Source of the DNA: Azolla pinnata
Taxonomy: Eukaryota; Streptophyta; Polypodiopsida; Salviniales; Salviniaceae
Direction: 5' to 3'
Assembly: GCA_037176905.1 (NCBI GenBank)
Contig: JBBBWG010003781.1
Location: 1 to 64,000, forward strand
Length of the DNA: 64,000 bases
A program made the translations under genes and the position numbers. The notes below the pieces were generated by a model that searched no databases, was not told the origin of the DNA, and saw nothing but the letters and a program-made list of their open reading frames with translations. Positions 50,778 to 62,695 of this stretch are shown one piece after another; within the stretch, counting starts at the first letter, position 1; every line of letters begins with the position of its first letter.

Positions 50778-53032
50778 ATGCCGATCAGCAACTTGTTTTC
50801 GACGAAGAAGAGAGGTCACAAGCGGGAGGAGGAAGAGTCGGTCCGCAGCAATACTACGCCTGCGGCTGATGCAGCTGAGGGTAGTGGTGGTGGTGGTAGT
50901 AATAGTAGTAGAGGTGGTATAAGCAGCAGCAGCAGCACCACCACCACCATTAGTAGTAAATCCGGTTGGAGCAGCAGCTGGATGAAGAGTAGCAGCAAGG
51001 CGAAAGGCAAGAAAGCAGAAGCAGCAGCGCCGATCGACGCGAGGTTGAACGGCATCCCGACGGAGAACTACAGGAGCTTGGAGGCGGCGTACGCGAAGCT
51101 AGCGGAGTCGGAGGAGGTGAAGGAGGAGCTGAGCAAGATCTTCAGGAGGCTGAGGATCATGGTGGTGGGGAGATCGGGGTCGGGGAAGACGACGATCATC
51201 CGGCTGGTGATGGGCGAGAAGGGGCCGGGATCGATGGCGGTGGGCACATCAGCACGGAATGGCACCACCCGGACAAAGACGTGCCGCTCGTGTTCCACGA
51301 CAGCAACGGCATGGACGTGCTGGGAGCGCAGCGGCTGGACGACATCCGGAAGTTCCTGGAGCCGCATCAGAAGGATAACGACGACTTCTGCGCCAAGGTG
51401 ATCCTGAATGCTGCTCATGGTTTAAACAAATATTTCGGTACTGTTCATATCTGTGGACCTCACCTATACTCCCAAGTTACAAACAGGTGCATGTGGTGTG
51501 GTACGTGTTCAGCGCGAACGACAACAGGTTCCTGGAAGACGGCGGCCTGCTGGCGATGCTGGACGCGAGCTATCCCACGCTGCCCGTCATCCTCGTCATG
51601 ACCCACTGCGGCCTGCACGACGCGATGAAGCGGCCGATCGTGAACGACTGGGTACTCATCCCAATGTGTTGTATCTTTTGTCTCATGGGCCATTAATGAT
51701 TTTGATCTCAGAAGACGTTAATATATCTTTCTTCCTTGTTCTTTAATCTAGTGCTGCCACCGCCGATCCGGCATCTGCAGTTACTACGATCCCCGATCAT
51801 CACGCCCACGGCTATGCCCTTTACTCCCAACTCTGCCAGGACTTCACGACCTCCGTGCCAGCCCTCCAGCTCAAATCCTTCATCAAGAGCAACCAAGATC
51901 TTTGGCGATCTCCTCTCAACACCAAGGAGCAAACGCAACGCCTCAAGAACGAGCTCCTCAACTGCTTCAAGCAAATCGCGCTTAATCGCCGGGGTAGTCT
52001 CTTTAGCTGTTTTCGAGAGGACAATATGAGTACAGGTTCCGATCGGCAGCAGCTATTGCGTGGTAATGAGCGTGATCATAACAATCCGAATACTACTACT
52101 ACTAGTGCTCGTGGTCGTGGCGGTACTTATATGGCGCCATGGCCAGCTACTTCCTCCGATCAGGTATGATGCCTAGATCACAGTTACAATCAACTAGTTA
52201 TCGGCCCATCCATCGTTTTTATCAGCGACCCATTGCAGATCTTTGCCCTTTTTTCCTTTTCTGTTTTTTTCTAAGATTGATGCACGCACTCTAGTGTTGT
52301 TTAACTGCCAGCTTATACTGATCATATAATTATAAAGTACTGATGGCTGACAGAATATTAATGTGCTGATGCCGGTTTAACTAATCATGGCATTTGTCGA
52401 TTATAATATAGCGTGATCATCATCACGTTGAAAAGCAGCGCTCTGCATCGACACACGAGCTGCTTCACATGAGTACTCGCGGCAAGGAAGAACCTGATGA
52501 CAACGACGATGACAACGACAATGACAACGACGATGACAACGACAACAACCACAGCCACAACCACAACGACAACAACAACGACAACGACAACAACGATGAC
52601 GACAACGACAACGACAACGACGACAACCACAACCACAACCACAACGACAATGACAGCGACGACAACCACAACCACAACGACAACGACAACAACAGCACTA
52701 GTGATGGCGATCATGCCGATGACGCCGATGATGCCGATGATGATGAGGATAGTAGAACTACTACTGCCGGTTATGCAGATGCTAACAAAATTAATGCCAA
52801 TAGTAGTAGTACTACTACTACTACTACCGCTGATGCTGACAATATCGCCAATACTAGTAGTACTGCCGATGGTAATGCCAATGCGAATGTTGCCGGTCGA
52901 CGCGGTACTGCCGATGCCGATGCCGATGCCGATGCCGATGCCGATGCTGACATGTTTACTGCCAGAACTACTGCCAATGATATTGCCGATGTCGACGACG
53001 ACGACGAGTACGACGTTGATGATGTGTTCTGA
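50778..53032 (+). pseudogene. GTPase family copy G, shifted G domain, membrane exon deleted
   Basis: Exon 1 (50778-51397) begins MPISNLFS and keeps GRSGSGKTT, but about 14-17 bases are missing after the AVGTS segment, which shifts the frame; the downstream frame still shows HDSNG. Exon 2 (from 51,487) starts VHVVWYVF, has THCG where other copies have THCD, and breaks after NDW, where the sequence jumps to the end of exon 3 (VLIPMCCIFC). Both membrane helices are gone. Exon 4 (51752-52163) is open and the same length as in F. Exon 5 (about 52427-53032) is open but its acceptor reads AC instead of AG; its tail has a long Asn/Asp/His stretch unique to this copy and an Asp-Ala repeat. Several independent faults make it a pseudogene. 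Confidence 0.8.
52500..52690. repeat. GAC/AAC/CAC trinucleotide-type repeat in copy G exon 5
   Basis: About 190 bases of imperfect GACAAC and CACAAC units code an Asn/Asp/His-rich stretch at the start of the acidic tail of copy G. Copy F has only a short Asn run at this place (NDNNNNNNN), so the tract expanded within G. Confidence 0.85.
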
Positions 53033-53686
53033 CTCCTGAGTGAATCAAAGAATGCCGCAGCTTTAATAAGGATTGTTAGAAACTAGTGCTTGCTGTGATT
53101 TGGTTCGATAATTTCAATTTGCAGGCAGCTAGTCTACATTAGCGGCCACTACTAGCTTAGCTACGACTGGTTTTCTCTTCTCGCCCTGCTCCTATTTGAT
53201 TTTCTTTATGTATTTTGGGCTTTCTCTTGCACCTTGTATTACTTCTCAATGTTTTCCCTTCGCTTGGAAGTATTTCTATAAATAAATCAGTGTTTCTAAT
53301 TTTAACGATACCTATTTCTTGTCAACCCTAAACCGGCAGCAACCCGCGGTTAATTATGAGTAATTAAGAACGAAGCCGGACTACAAGGCAATTAATTATA
53401 TTATTACTGCAGATGATGACCATCGGATATTAATTTTACACGCGATCTATGGAGATAAAGTTCCAATCAGCGGCTGGTTACACACGATCTACGGAGATAT
53501 TAATCTTCGGCTGGTTCGTAGATCGTTTTAGAGTCATCTGGCACAATCAACAAACATGATTCCATGATGCCGTGAGCGAGATCTAATTAATAATGTGTTG
53601 ATGAATGGATCGAAGCGATCCATATATTTAAGTGGTACTGGCGATGTTGCTGCAATGTATAATTAACTATCGATCGATTGGCGCAG

Positions 53687-54692
53687 ACGGACCTATCCAA
53701 GTTCCGGGAGCTTTCGCCATGGGCGTCCTCGACGGCTTCCCTAAGCTCATCGCCTCCCAAGGTTATGCTGGGTAAATCATCCATCAATCATATTATTCCC
53801 ACCCATGATCGTCTGATCTTCTATTCGTATCATCGATCGAAATATCAATATAAGCAGCTTATAAGCTCACGCTATTGATGATCATCAGACTCCTGATTTG
53901 ATTCGGCCAGCTTCCGGGATCTGCGCCAATACGGACTAGTTTTCATCGAATCCTCCATGCTGCTGCAATAATCTACTGCATCTTAATGCTTAATGAATAT
54001 GGTCGTGCTGATCTTCCCTAGTTTCTTGATCTGACAGATTGTTCAAGGGCCTACTGCCGCTCAGGGGCCGTCAGATTCCCTGTAAGTAGCAATAATATAA
54101 TTCATATCATTCAGCCGATCGATCTGATGAATATATATATATATATATATATATATACAAAAAAAACATATCTAAGAATGTTCATAAACAAGAGATATCA
54201 GCTCATATCATCAATATTCATATTAACTACATCTCCCTTGTAACTGATAATCTAATCAATGCTCATTAGAAGACAATAACTTATATATCCAGTTATTTAA
54301 TTCCTTGGCATCATATAATATTGTAACCAGTAGCAGCTAGGAGATGCAGCTGCTACGATCTATGTAATATTCAAGCAGTGATCGATTAATTTGGTTATAA
54401 TATTAATTTAATCTGTCAGGAAGCTAGCCGGCGTCATGGGATTGCTCACCTGGGGATTGCCGCTTTAGATCGTCATGATCGGCACTCTGATGGGATTGCG
54501 ATTGACTATATACGACGTCTTCAAAGTCCCCATGGGATTGTAACTGAATATATAACAACTTGGATCATGTTGTTTGATTCTAGTACTAGCTGCTGCGTGA
54601 TCTTTTTCTAAACTAATTGATTTGTGTTTTTGTTCAATTTGTAGCCCTATCACTGGTGGAGGATCAGCTATTAAACGTTGAAATTAAGTCTA
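53687..54692 (+). pseudogene. MPT: Decayed copy of the 3' half of MPT
   Basis: Exon 2 (53687-53771) is cut internally, jumping from TDLSKF to the GVLDGFPKLIASQGYAG end. Exon 3 (54038-54081) keeps 44 bases with W to R in PLWGRQIP. Exon 4, with the third carrier motif, is absent. Exon 5 (54420-54539) has lost its first bases and has a stop in GLPLR. Exon 6 (from 54,645) keeps PTTGGG-type sequence. Introns keep the same places as in the intact gene, so this was a genomic duplication. With the piece at 38,951 it is the remains of one inverted copy of MPT that was later split by insertion of the F-G segment or by deletion. Confidence 0.88.
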
Positions 54693-54699
54693 TTGAGCG

Positions 54700-55645
54700 G
54701 AAGTCGGAGATCATGTACAACCTCAAGCAAGACGGATGAAGAATTCATAGAATTAAGCCCCAGCTAATTAACATTAATCATGTCATGCGTATTCGATCCA
54801 TGGGTCGATGTAATTATATTATGATCATTAAAGAGGACCGATTAAAATCCTTATATGTGGCAGTTCCGCTATAATTCGCGATCCTGATCTTATAACAAGG
54901 AGTAATCACGATTGAAGTGATGTAATTTGAAGGTTTTCTTACTTTGAATATGAACTACGAATTGCCAATCGAGAATTAATATTCTAATTGTGACCTATGT
55001 TTCTCAAATTAACTATTGGTATTAAGAAACGCCTAAAGGCTAATTACAAATTACAATCTAATTACAAATTAACTCTACTTTCTTTATGATTGGCCTGGGG
55101 ATGTTGACAGATTAGCTGGAATATTGTTGGGATTCGATGTTAAATTCAAACACAGTACTTGACTCCTAATTGAAAATTGGGTATGCTTTTATGAGCTGTT
55201 CACGGGCTTGTTTCCAAATTGGGCAATGCTTTCAATTAATAGAACTCATTCTATTAATTTTTATTGGCAGCTGATCTAATTAGCCATTTAATTCGATGGC
55301 TCGATCAAACCAAGTCCCCAAGGACAACATGTCTACAAACCCCAATCAGTCGATTCGTCGATCTCGAACGCCAGTTGATCGTCTATGCTCTAATTTGAAT
55401 CGACCTTTTGAGGCTGATGATGTGCTGCGCAAAACTACTCAATTAATTAATCTCCTACTCGATTAGGATGATTAATTATATGGATTAAGGCTATGCAGAT
55501 TCACGAATCGCAGGACGGCGTCTGTTTTGGGCTCAAACTGTAGATTCAAAACAAATTGGGCGGTTTTGGTTACATGTTTGATAATATCATGAAACTGGAG
55601 GAGGGCTAATAAGAAAATTTAGCAAAAGTACAGGACGCAGCCACA
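54700..55645. other. Spacer between MPT relic and TAD1
   Basis: 54,800-55,090 matches in reverse the 3' flank of MPT (22,900-23,330; shared 'gtggcagttccgctataa' and 'ctttatgattggcc'). The remainder up to TAD1 is not obviously repeated and has no gene that I can see. The cluster duplication therefore ends near 55.1 kb. Confidence 0.5.
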
Positions 55646-55650
55646 GCATA

Positions 55651-55716
55651 CATACCGTATATATACTGTATACATACCGTATGTATACTGTATACATACC
55701 GTATGTATACTGTATA
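55651..55716. repeat. Three 22-base tandem repeats just upstream of TAD1
   Basis: Three units of 22 bases, each beginning 'cataccgtat' and ending 'atactgtata', lie at 55,651-55,672, 55,673-55,694 and 55,695-55,716. Each unit is nearly self-complementary and TATA-rich. The third overlaps the first in-frame ATG (55,716) and lies 48 bases before the likely start. They may be part of the promoter or 5' UTR. Confidence 0.85.
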
Positions 55717-55763
55717 TGTTGCCGGAGTCGGGGAAGCGAAAGACATTCCTCGCTCTGAACAGA

Positions 55764-58700
55764 ATGGACTGGGGCAGCACCGTCTCTGAAGCGGTTCTAG
55801 CCAAGTATCGTGGCCTCCCCAAGAAAGGGAAACCTCAGGGAACAGAATCGACCGTATTGGCAGCTTTCCTTGTGTCTTCTGCAGAAGAAGAAGAAGAAGA
55901 AGAAGAAGATGTGGGTACGTACTTGTGCCTGTTATGTGTGCGTAACATATTGCGTGTTTGTGTGCATTGCATGCATGCTTGTGTGTGTGAGTGCAATGTA
56001 GGAATGCTTGTATGTATCTGCACACATGTTTGTGTGCGCATGTATGTATGTGTGTGTGTGTGTGTTTATGTGTGCATAAATATGTATTGTAAGTGCGCAT
56101 GCATGCTAAGTTTTCAAGTTCTTTGTGAATTCATTGAAGCAATTTTAGATCACATCTAGAATTCCCATTACGCAATAAGCATTAGTAGCATCCACCGTTG
56201 CTCGTAAAACACTTACGGGTATGAGACCTTTTTCGAGTTTGCTTTATCGCATATGAGAAACCCTCTTGTGATTTGATCTGTGCTTGCTCACGTTTTGATC
56301 GATACCATGTAGGATTGCAGGTGGTCTCCATGGGAACGGGGACAAAATGTGTGGGTCAGTCACGCTTGAGTCTTACGGGAGATATTGTGAACGATTCTCA
56401 TGCTGAAATCATCGCCAGGAGAGCTCTAATGAGGTCTTTTTGTCTTTTGAAACATCTGTAGAAGTTTCATCCTTGTTTCAGCTAAAATACGATGGCTTTA
56501 TTTCGAATATCAATCTACATGGTCCAGGATACCATTGAGAATGTTACATAGTCTCGACTTCAATAGAAGGATCTCAGTTCAGTTGGATAAGAATGCACAT
56601 TTAACAACCATAGCTTACCAATGTCTGGCAGGGTTACATATCATCTAAAATTCTTGCTTATATAGTTATAGCTTATGATCAAAACATGGAAAGCTTGCCA
56701 AAGAATTCTGGTTGCCATATATTGTGGTACACTGTAACTTCCCTTTCGCAGCAAACGACTCTCTTTTAAGCTATATTTGAGTTTCTGATTCATCTGGTAG
56801 GAATTTTGAAGATTTGGTAAATCTTATTTGTATGCCTGTGTGTGTGATTTGTATGTGTACCATAGATACATCTACTCCGAAATCGAGGAGATCACAAGAC
56901 ATGAAAGCCAATATGGAGTCCAGTCAGTCACCATGGAGAAGGTGCGAAAGAAGAAGAACATCTTTGAATGGGAACCGAGACAAAGAAAGGTAAAGCTTCG
57001 TGAAAATATTCAACTACACATGTATATCAGCCAAAAGCCCTGTAAGCACCTTTTTTACTTGCATAAATCAAAGAACTATTGTTGAGAACTTATTAGATAT
57101 TGGTTTTGCTCCTTCCATTCTGATTTTCTTACGAGGTTAAGGTGGGGATGCATGCATAATTCCATCCGAAGGTGTGGAGGATATTCCATATCTCAAGGAA
57201 GATCGTTGCCTAAATACTGACTTACCCGCAGAGGGAGCTGTGAGAAGAAAACCTGGTCGTGGTGATGCTACTCTTTCAATGAGCTGTAGTGACAAAATCA
57301 CTTTATGGAATGTTCTAGGCATTCAAGGTCCGCTGTTTGCCTTTCGAAACATTTCGGCTTCATTGAAAACTCTAATCATTTCGAAACTTCACTTCAGAAA
57401 CATGATAAATACTACGTGTGAATTAACTTCATCTCGAATTCTAAATTACATTACAAGTTCTCATTTAAATATGGACATAGCATTTTTACTCATTCTTAGA
57501 TTTTTTTTTTCTTGTCCAGACTTTCTGGGATGACGCCCATCCCTTTTGGAAAATAGATAATGCCTTATTTTTCTAATAGAGCTCATGAGAAATGCTGTGG
57601 TTTTCCATTCACAAAAAATTTGTTGCATTTATAGGATCTCTTCTGTCTGGATTGCTGAACGAGCCATTATACCTTTCTAGCATTGTGGTGGGCATGAATA
57701 GCTCTCTTCCAGAGAGCGCAAGGATAATTGAATTCAACGAGGATCTGCAAGCAACGGAATATCTGGACTCACTCCGGAAGTCTTTATATCGGCGCATCTG
57801 TGATTTGTCTTCTCAGTTGCAATCTCCATTCAAAGTCAACCTGGTAAGAAATCTTAAACTGTTAATTTGGCCTTGAAATATTATCTCATGGAAACACGTC
57901 TTTCAGAGGCGTGACAAGTTCTATGATGGTAGAAATACCATAGAACTGTACTATTCTGGTTTACAAGTTTCGGTGTTTATTAGTGTCAATAGGATGTTTG
58001 TATCATATATGCTTCAGTGAAGGTCTATGTGCACTAATAATAAAACCTCTGCACTAACCGTGCATTTTAAGTGGTAAGAAGTTGATGTATGTTGTTACCT
58101 CATATGATTCTGCATGCTAATTCATGAACCATCTATTTTTTCTGCAAAAATAGCCACCTTTCTACTTTAGGGTGGTTTTTTAAATGTAACTGATCTCTTA
58201 TTTACATTATGGGACTATCTCATAATTTTGTAGAAAAAGATTCTAGGAGGAATGACTTTGGCAAAATAAATCCTGATTTAGAGTGTGGAATTGTATATCT
58301 TGTCAGACACTGATCTTCTTTTGTATCATTTTATGTAGCCAGAATTTTACATGGGTTCATATCCGCCCAAAGAATTCCATATGCATGCTGAAGACTCGAA
58401 GCATCCTGCTTGTGGGTAGTGTAAAAGTTCTAGTCGAAAATTGAAAGTGAATTCATTTTTGGGGCATTATTGTTTGTTTTGTGGGGAGGATGTAGAGATT
58501 AAAGTTGATCTTTGCACTATTTCATGATGGTCCAGGTACTCCATAATCTGGAATTCCAATCACTTCCATGAAGTTATCCTTGGGACAACTGGTAGGAAGC
58601 AAGGAACATCAATGAAGGGTGCTTTATCTCCTGCCACACAATCATCTATTTGTAGGTAATCAATCCCCTCCAAGCTACACTCAGAGCGCAAAAGTGATGA

Positions 58701-59099
58701 AGAAATTTCTATCAAAACAAGAAACTGTTTTCTATCGTTTGTGTTTTCCCGAATCAATGGGAAAGAAAAACACCCTTTGATACAATTGGAGAGTGATTTG
58801 ATGATAGGCAAGCATTTCTAAGAACGTATGTTGCTCTTCAAGCTCGTTTATCACCCAACATGGACTGGATGCAGGTTCCATACAAAACACTGAAGGTAGC
58901 TCTGATTTATTCTCGCTCAAATAAAATTGGAGGAATTTTATTCTGTTTTTTTATTTGTTTTGCTTTTCAGGAGACATCTGAACTTTATACTACTACCAAG
59001 AAGATAGTATTTAGCACCTTGCCCTTCGCTCACTGGCAGGGGAAGCCTCCCTACTTCGAAGAATTCAGCCTTTTTAGTTGTCTAAATCAAGGATGTTGA
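55764..59099 (+). CDS. TAD1: tRNA-specific adenosine deaminase 1 (A37 to inosine in tRNA-Ala type)
   Basis: Nine exons, 55764-55914, 56313-56433, 56866-57041, 57142-57327, 57635-57843, 58339-58415, 58536-58655, 58808-58895 and 58971-59099, join in frame to 418 aa with GT-AG introns. Deaminase signatures: HAE at 80-82 (zinc ligand His and catalytic Glu), PCGDA with Cys150, and Cys198 in SCSDK, the second and third zinc ligands. Other family blocks are [46 protein letters not shown] and [15 protein letters not shown]. Known members deaminate A37 of tRNA-Ala. I chose the ATG at 55,764 because MDWG fits the family start; the ATG at 55,716 would add 16 residues. An eight-Glu run lies at the exon 1 end. 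The length is near the usual plant protein. Its 3' end is the source of the fragments at 40.6, 42.9 and 50.2 kb. Confidence 0.93.
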
Positions 59100-61427
59100 G
59101 TACTGTTAGCTCTGGATAGAGCTAAGGCTGTTTGGCTACTGGTTGTCTCTCATGTCTATTGCAGCATCTGTAATTGGTGGGTATTGGAGAAACAGGGGAT
59201 TAATTGAGATTTACCCCAGATATATGGGCTTAATACAATGTCTGGCTTACCACATCTGTAATTTATGGTTCTACTTAATGCGGTTAATAGTGAAGTAAAA
59301 ACACTAATGCAAACAATGAGAGAGAACCTGGTGAATGCAATCAGTTAGTCATTTCTCGGCTACAATGCCTAGGTTTTTTGTGGTGCTTCTCCTTTGAAAA
59401 ATCACCTCTTCAGGAAACCTAGAATGGGTTACCTACCTGGTTCAATCTGTTGTTTTAGGTTATCGCACACGAACTGGTTTGATTTGATGAGGCATTACCA
59501 CTACTGACGGTATTCTTAAGGTCATCATGGATGGATGATCGATCGATTCGATTACACCATTAACCGACCCCTCTATTTTATTTACTCTTGATCGATTTTC
59601 TATAAGCTAGAGAGAGTAATTAGTCAACTGATTGATTGATCGATCGAATCGATTCAGGCAATGAATTAAAAGAGAGATTTGAATCTATATTAGGAGTGCC
59701 TTAGGTAAGATTAGCGAACGGATGATTGTTGGCGTGTGATTAATGGTGGAGTTGTAGCATAATGGTGAAGCAAGTAGCAATGCTAAAAAAAAAGTATTAG
59801 CTAAGAAGCAGGAAATGATTGGTTACCAATTATTACATCTTGTGCTTGAGATGTCAAATGATAAGTAGATTGTTTTTGGGGGCATCAATTCGTAAGTTTG
59901 TAACTTTCCGGGGGCGTTATTATGTGATTACAATCGGCAACTTTTTTTTGGGGCGGAGCGTTATTTTTTATCATTCTAACTTTATGTTAAAATATCCATA
60001 TCTTTCGCAACCACAGAACCTGTCGTTTCCTTTTTTTCGGTGGCTTTCATGGAAAAAGCTCAACTAACCCTTTCTTCCTGCTTCACACAAAAAACATCCT
60101 GGATTTGGAAAGTGATTCATGAGTAGCCGAATCTCGTTGGAATCGGATATATGGAGTGCCCAAATCGGAAACGAGAAGGAAACGAGGGCACTGTGGTGGA
60201 GCTGCTTGCTTAATTCCATCCAGCAAGACATCTCCGTATATCAATCAGTTAGGAAGATTAGTCGAATGTTGCTACGTCAAAATTAGTGATTTGTCGAGGG
60301 CTCGTGGCAACATCGGCGTTGTTCGATTCGGACTAATTGTAGATTATCGGATTGCAGAATCGAAGGCCATTTAGCACCATTCTGTTCAATATCTGTCGAA
60401 AAGCGTCTTACAAAACCTTAGAAATCCGTGCGGGTGATGGGAAATTAGAACCTAAAACAGCGGTGATGACGATCGATATTATCGTACTCCAACAATCCAT
60501 GCCTGAGATCGATCGCATCGAAGGGGGGGGAATAGGGAAAACTAGTGGCTTGGTTGAGCTTTATGATCAGATTTTATTCGAGGGGTACCTTTGGGGAGAT
60601 ACCTTAATTTAAACGACGAATACGGAAGCACCTTGAGGTCCAAAAGATGAAGAAGCACCTACATAGATGTGCATAATGATCTTCGATTCTTTTTTGCAAT
60701 GCACTGTGTGGCGAGTTGGCGTAGAGGGGGTGATCGATCGATGGGCAGCTCCCTACGAGGAGAGCACAGAGGAAAGAATGTCCGACAATAATGATTGGTA
60801 ATGTTGATGATTTGTGGTCAGTCAAAAGTTTTGCAAGTTGTGCCAAATGAAACCTTGGGTAGGATGTATAGTTTGTATTCTTGAGGTTCCCAGGCTGAGC
60901 TGACATGCAGGATTTCCATTATTCTTGTAAGATCTTATGATTGTAGCAGCATGATTTGGAGAGGGATAGGAGAGAAGATCTCCTCAATAATATGGCCCCA
61001 AGTTATGAATAGTAGTAGTATGTAAATTTGGCCCAATTATTTATGCCCATGGCTAGATAGTAGTTGCATGAAGAATGGTGAATAATGATAATAATAATTT
61101 TGCGGGAATTAGTTCGTCGAAGCACCGCCGAAAGATTCATTCCTTCTTTCACCCAGAGCTACATATATGAACTATCAGAACATGCAACATATGGGAGAAT
61201 CATACACCTAAACCACAAGCAGCAACAGTATGTTAAAAAAAAACACACAAAAAAAACCCCAGACTCTTGATTAAGAGGAGTCGTAGGCCCAGATCGAAGG
61301 ATTCTTCGTAGCTCAAGCCCCTCCTGGAAGAAAGCGGAAAAGAGAAGAAGAGAATGGTGTTACTCAATTGGTGGGCTTTGAGGCATTCACAAACAGTTGG
61401 GGACAAATCAGAGACAACAACAACAGT

Positions 61428-61463
<36 letters not shown>

Positions 61464-61885
61464 TATTTGTTTCTATTTTTTTGTTTGATCGAGCAACAGT
61501 AGCGGCATTCGGATGGATCTTTTGTAGTAGAAGCAGATCTCCGATTGCCCGTGCCTGTCTGTCTGCTTGTGGTTTCTTCTTGCAGGTTTTCGTCTTTAGC
61601 AAGAGCCGATTGGCGTCGGAGTCGTCGAAAGAATAATGTGCGAGCGGTTTTTTTTTTTTTTTTCCCTGGGGCCACGGTCCCATCAGCCGGCCGGCTCGGT
61701 CGGTCGGTCGATTGATCGATCAGATCAGTGATCAGTGATCAGCAGTAGTATGAAGGGATGCAGTTCAACAGTAATTACCTGGGAGCACCAGCAGCTGATG
61801 ATATGCAGCAACAGTAGCTAGCAGAGAAGGCATGGCCAAAAAACAAAGACCTGGTGCTGGTGCTGGTGCTGGTGCTGGTGTAATT
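59100..61885. other. Gene-poor spacer between TAD1 and CAT
   Basis: 59,128-59,290, the TAD1 3' flank, is copied at 40.63 and 50.1 kb. Beyond that I see no conserved coding frame or RNA gene. Open frames at 60,156-60,612 and 61,408-61,683 lack family signatures. A (GA)n run lies at 61,434-61,461 and a (GGTGCT)n run at 61,853-61,878. Confidence 0.5.
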
Positions 61886-61886
61886 G

Positions 61887-62560
61887 CCCTCTACATACAT
61901 GCATGCATGCATACATACACACATGCATGCATGCATGCATGCATACATACATGCACACACATATGTATACTACGTGCACATGCATGCACATACATACATG
62001 CACACACACATACACACACGCATACATACATACGCCACACATACATAGATACATGCACGCACACATGCATACATACATACACATGCATACACATACATAC
62101 ATACACACACATACACCACACATGCATACATACATGCACACACGCATGCATGCATGCACGCATGCATACATGCATACACATACATACGCATACATACATA
62201 CACATACACACACATACATACATACACACGCACGCATACATGCATGCACACATACATACGCACATACACATACACACACATACATAGACGCACATACACA
62301 TACACACGCATAAATAGACACACACATAAATAGACACACACACATACATGCAGCCATACACACACGTACATACACATGCATACATACATGCACACACACA
62401 TACAGACACACATACATACGCACATACACATACGCACACATACATAGACACACATACACACATACGCACATACGCACATACATACAGACAGACAGACACA
62501 CATACGTACATACATACATACGTACGTACATTCGCATACGTACATACATACACGAAAAAG
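61887..62560. repeat. Long CATA/CACA/CATG microsatellite
   Basis: About 670 bases of imperfect tetranucleotide repeats (CATA, CACA, CATG, CGCA) lie between about 130 and 800 bases upstream of the CAT start. All six frames are open over long distances for this reason, giving His/Thr or Cys/Val/Met-rich pseudo-proteins. It may form part of the distal promoter, but no element in it can be assigned. Confidence 0.93.
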
Positions 62561-62587
62561 AGGGAAAAACAAAAAAACACACACAGA

Positions 62588-62665
62588 CCTCTTCTTCTTC
62601 TTCTTTCTTCTTCTTCTTCTTCTTTCTTCTTCTTCTTCTTCTTCTTCTTCTTCTTCCTGCTTCCC
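62588..62665. repeat. (TTC)n tract in the CAT 5' leader
   Basis: A CTT/TTC run of about 70 bases ends about 30 bases before the CAT ATG at 62,696. Pyrimidine-rich CT tracts are common in plant 5' UTRs; I infer it is transcribed leader. Confidence 0.7.
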
Positions 62666-62695
62666 CTGCTGCTTCCTCGGCTGCTGCTGCTCGCC

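Noticed and set aside
52385-53039. Val-rich, Thr-rich and Leu/Ser-rich open frames on both strands over copy G exon 5
   Set aside because: They are shadow frames of the Asn/Asp/His repeat; only the frame in line with exons 2-5 of copy F is meaningful.
59819-60612. Open frames of 72-86 aa between TAD1 and CAT as small genes
   Set aside because: No homology signature, no conserved splice or start context, and ordinary length for chance frames.
61887-62560. CRISPR-like or satellite array
   Set aside because: There are no spacers of constant length; it is a simple imperfect microsatellite in a plant genome.
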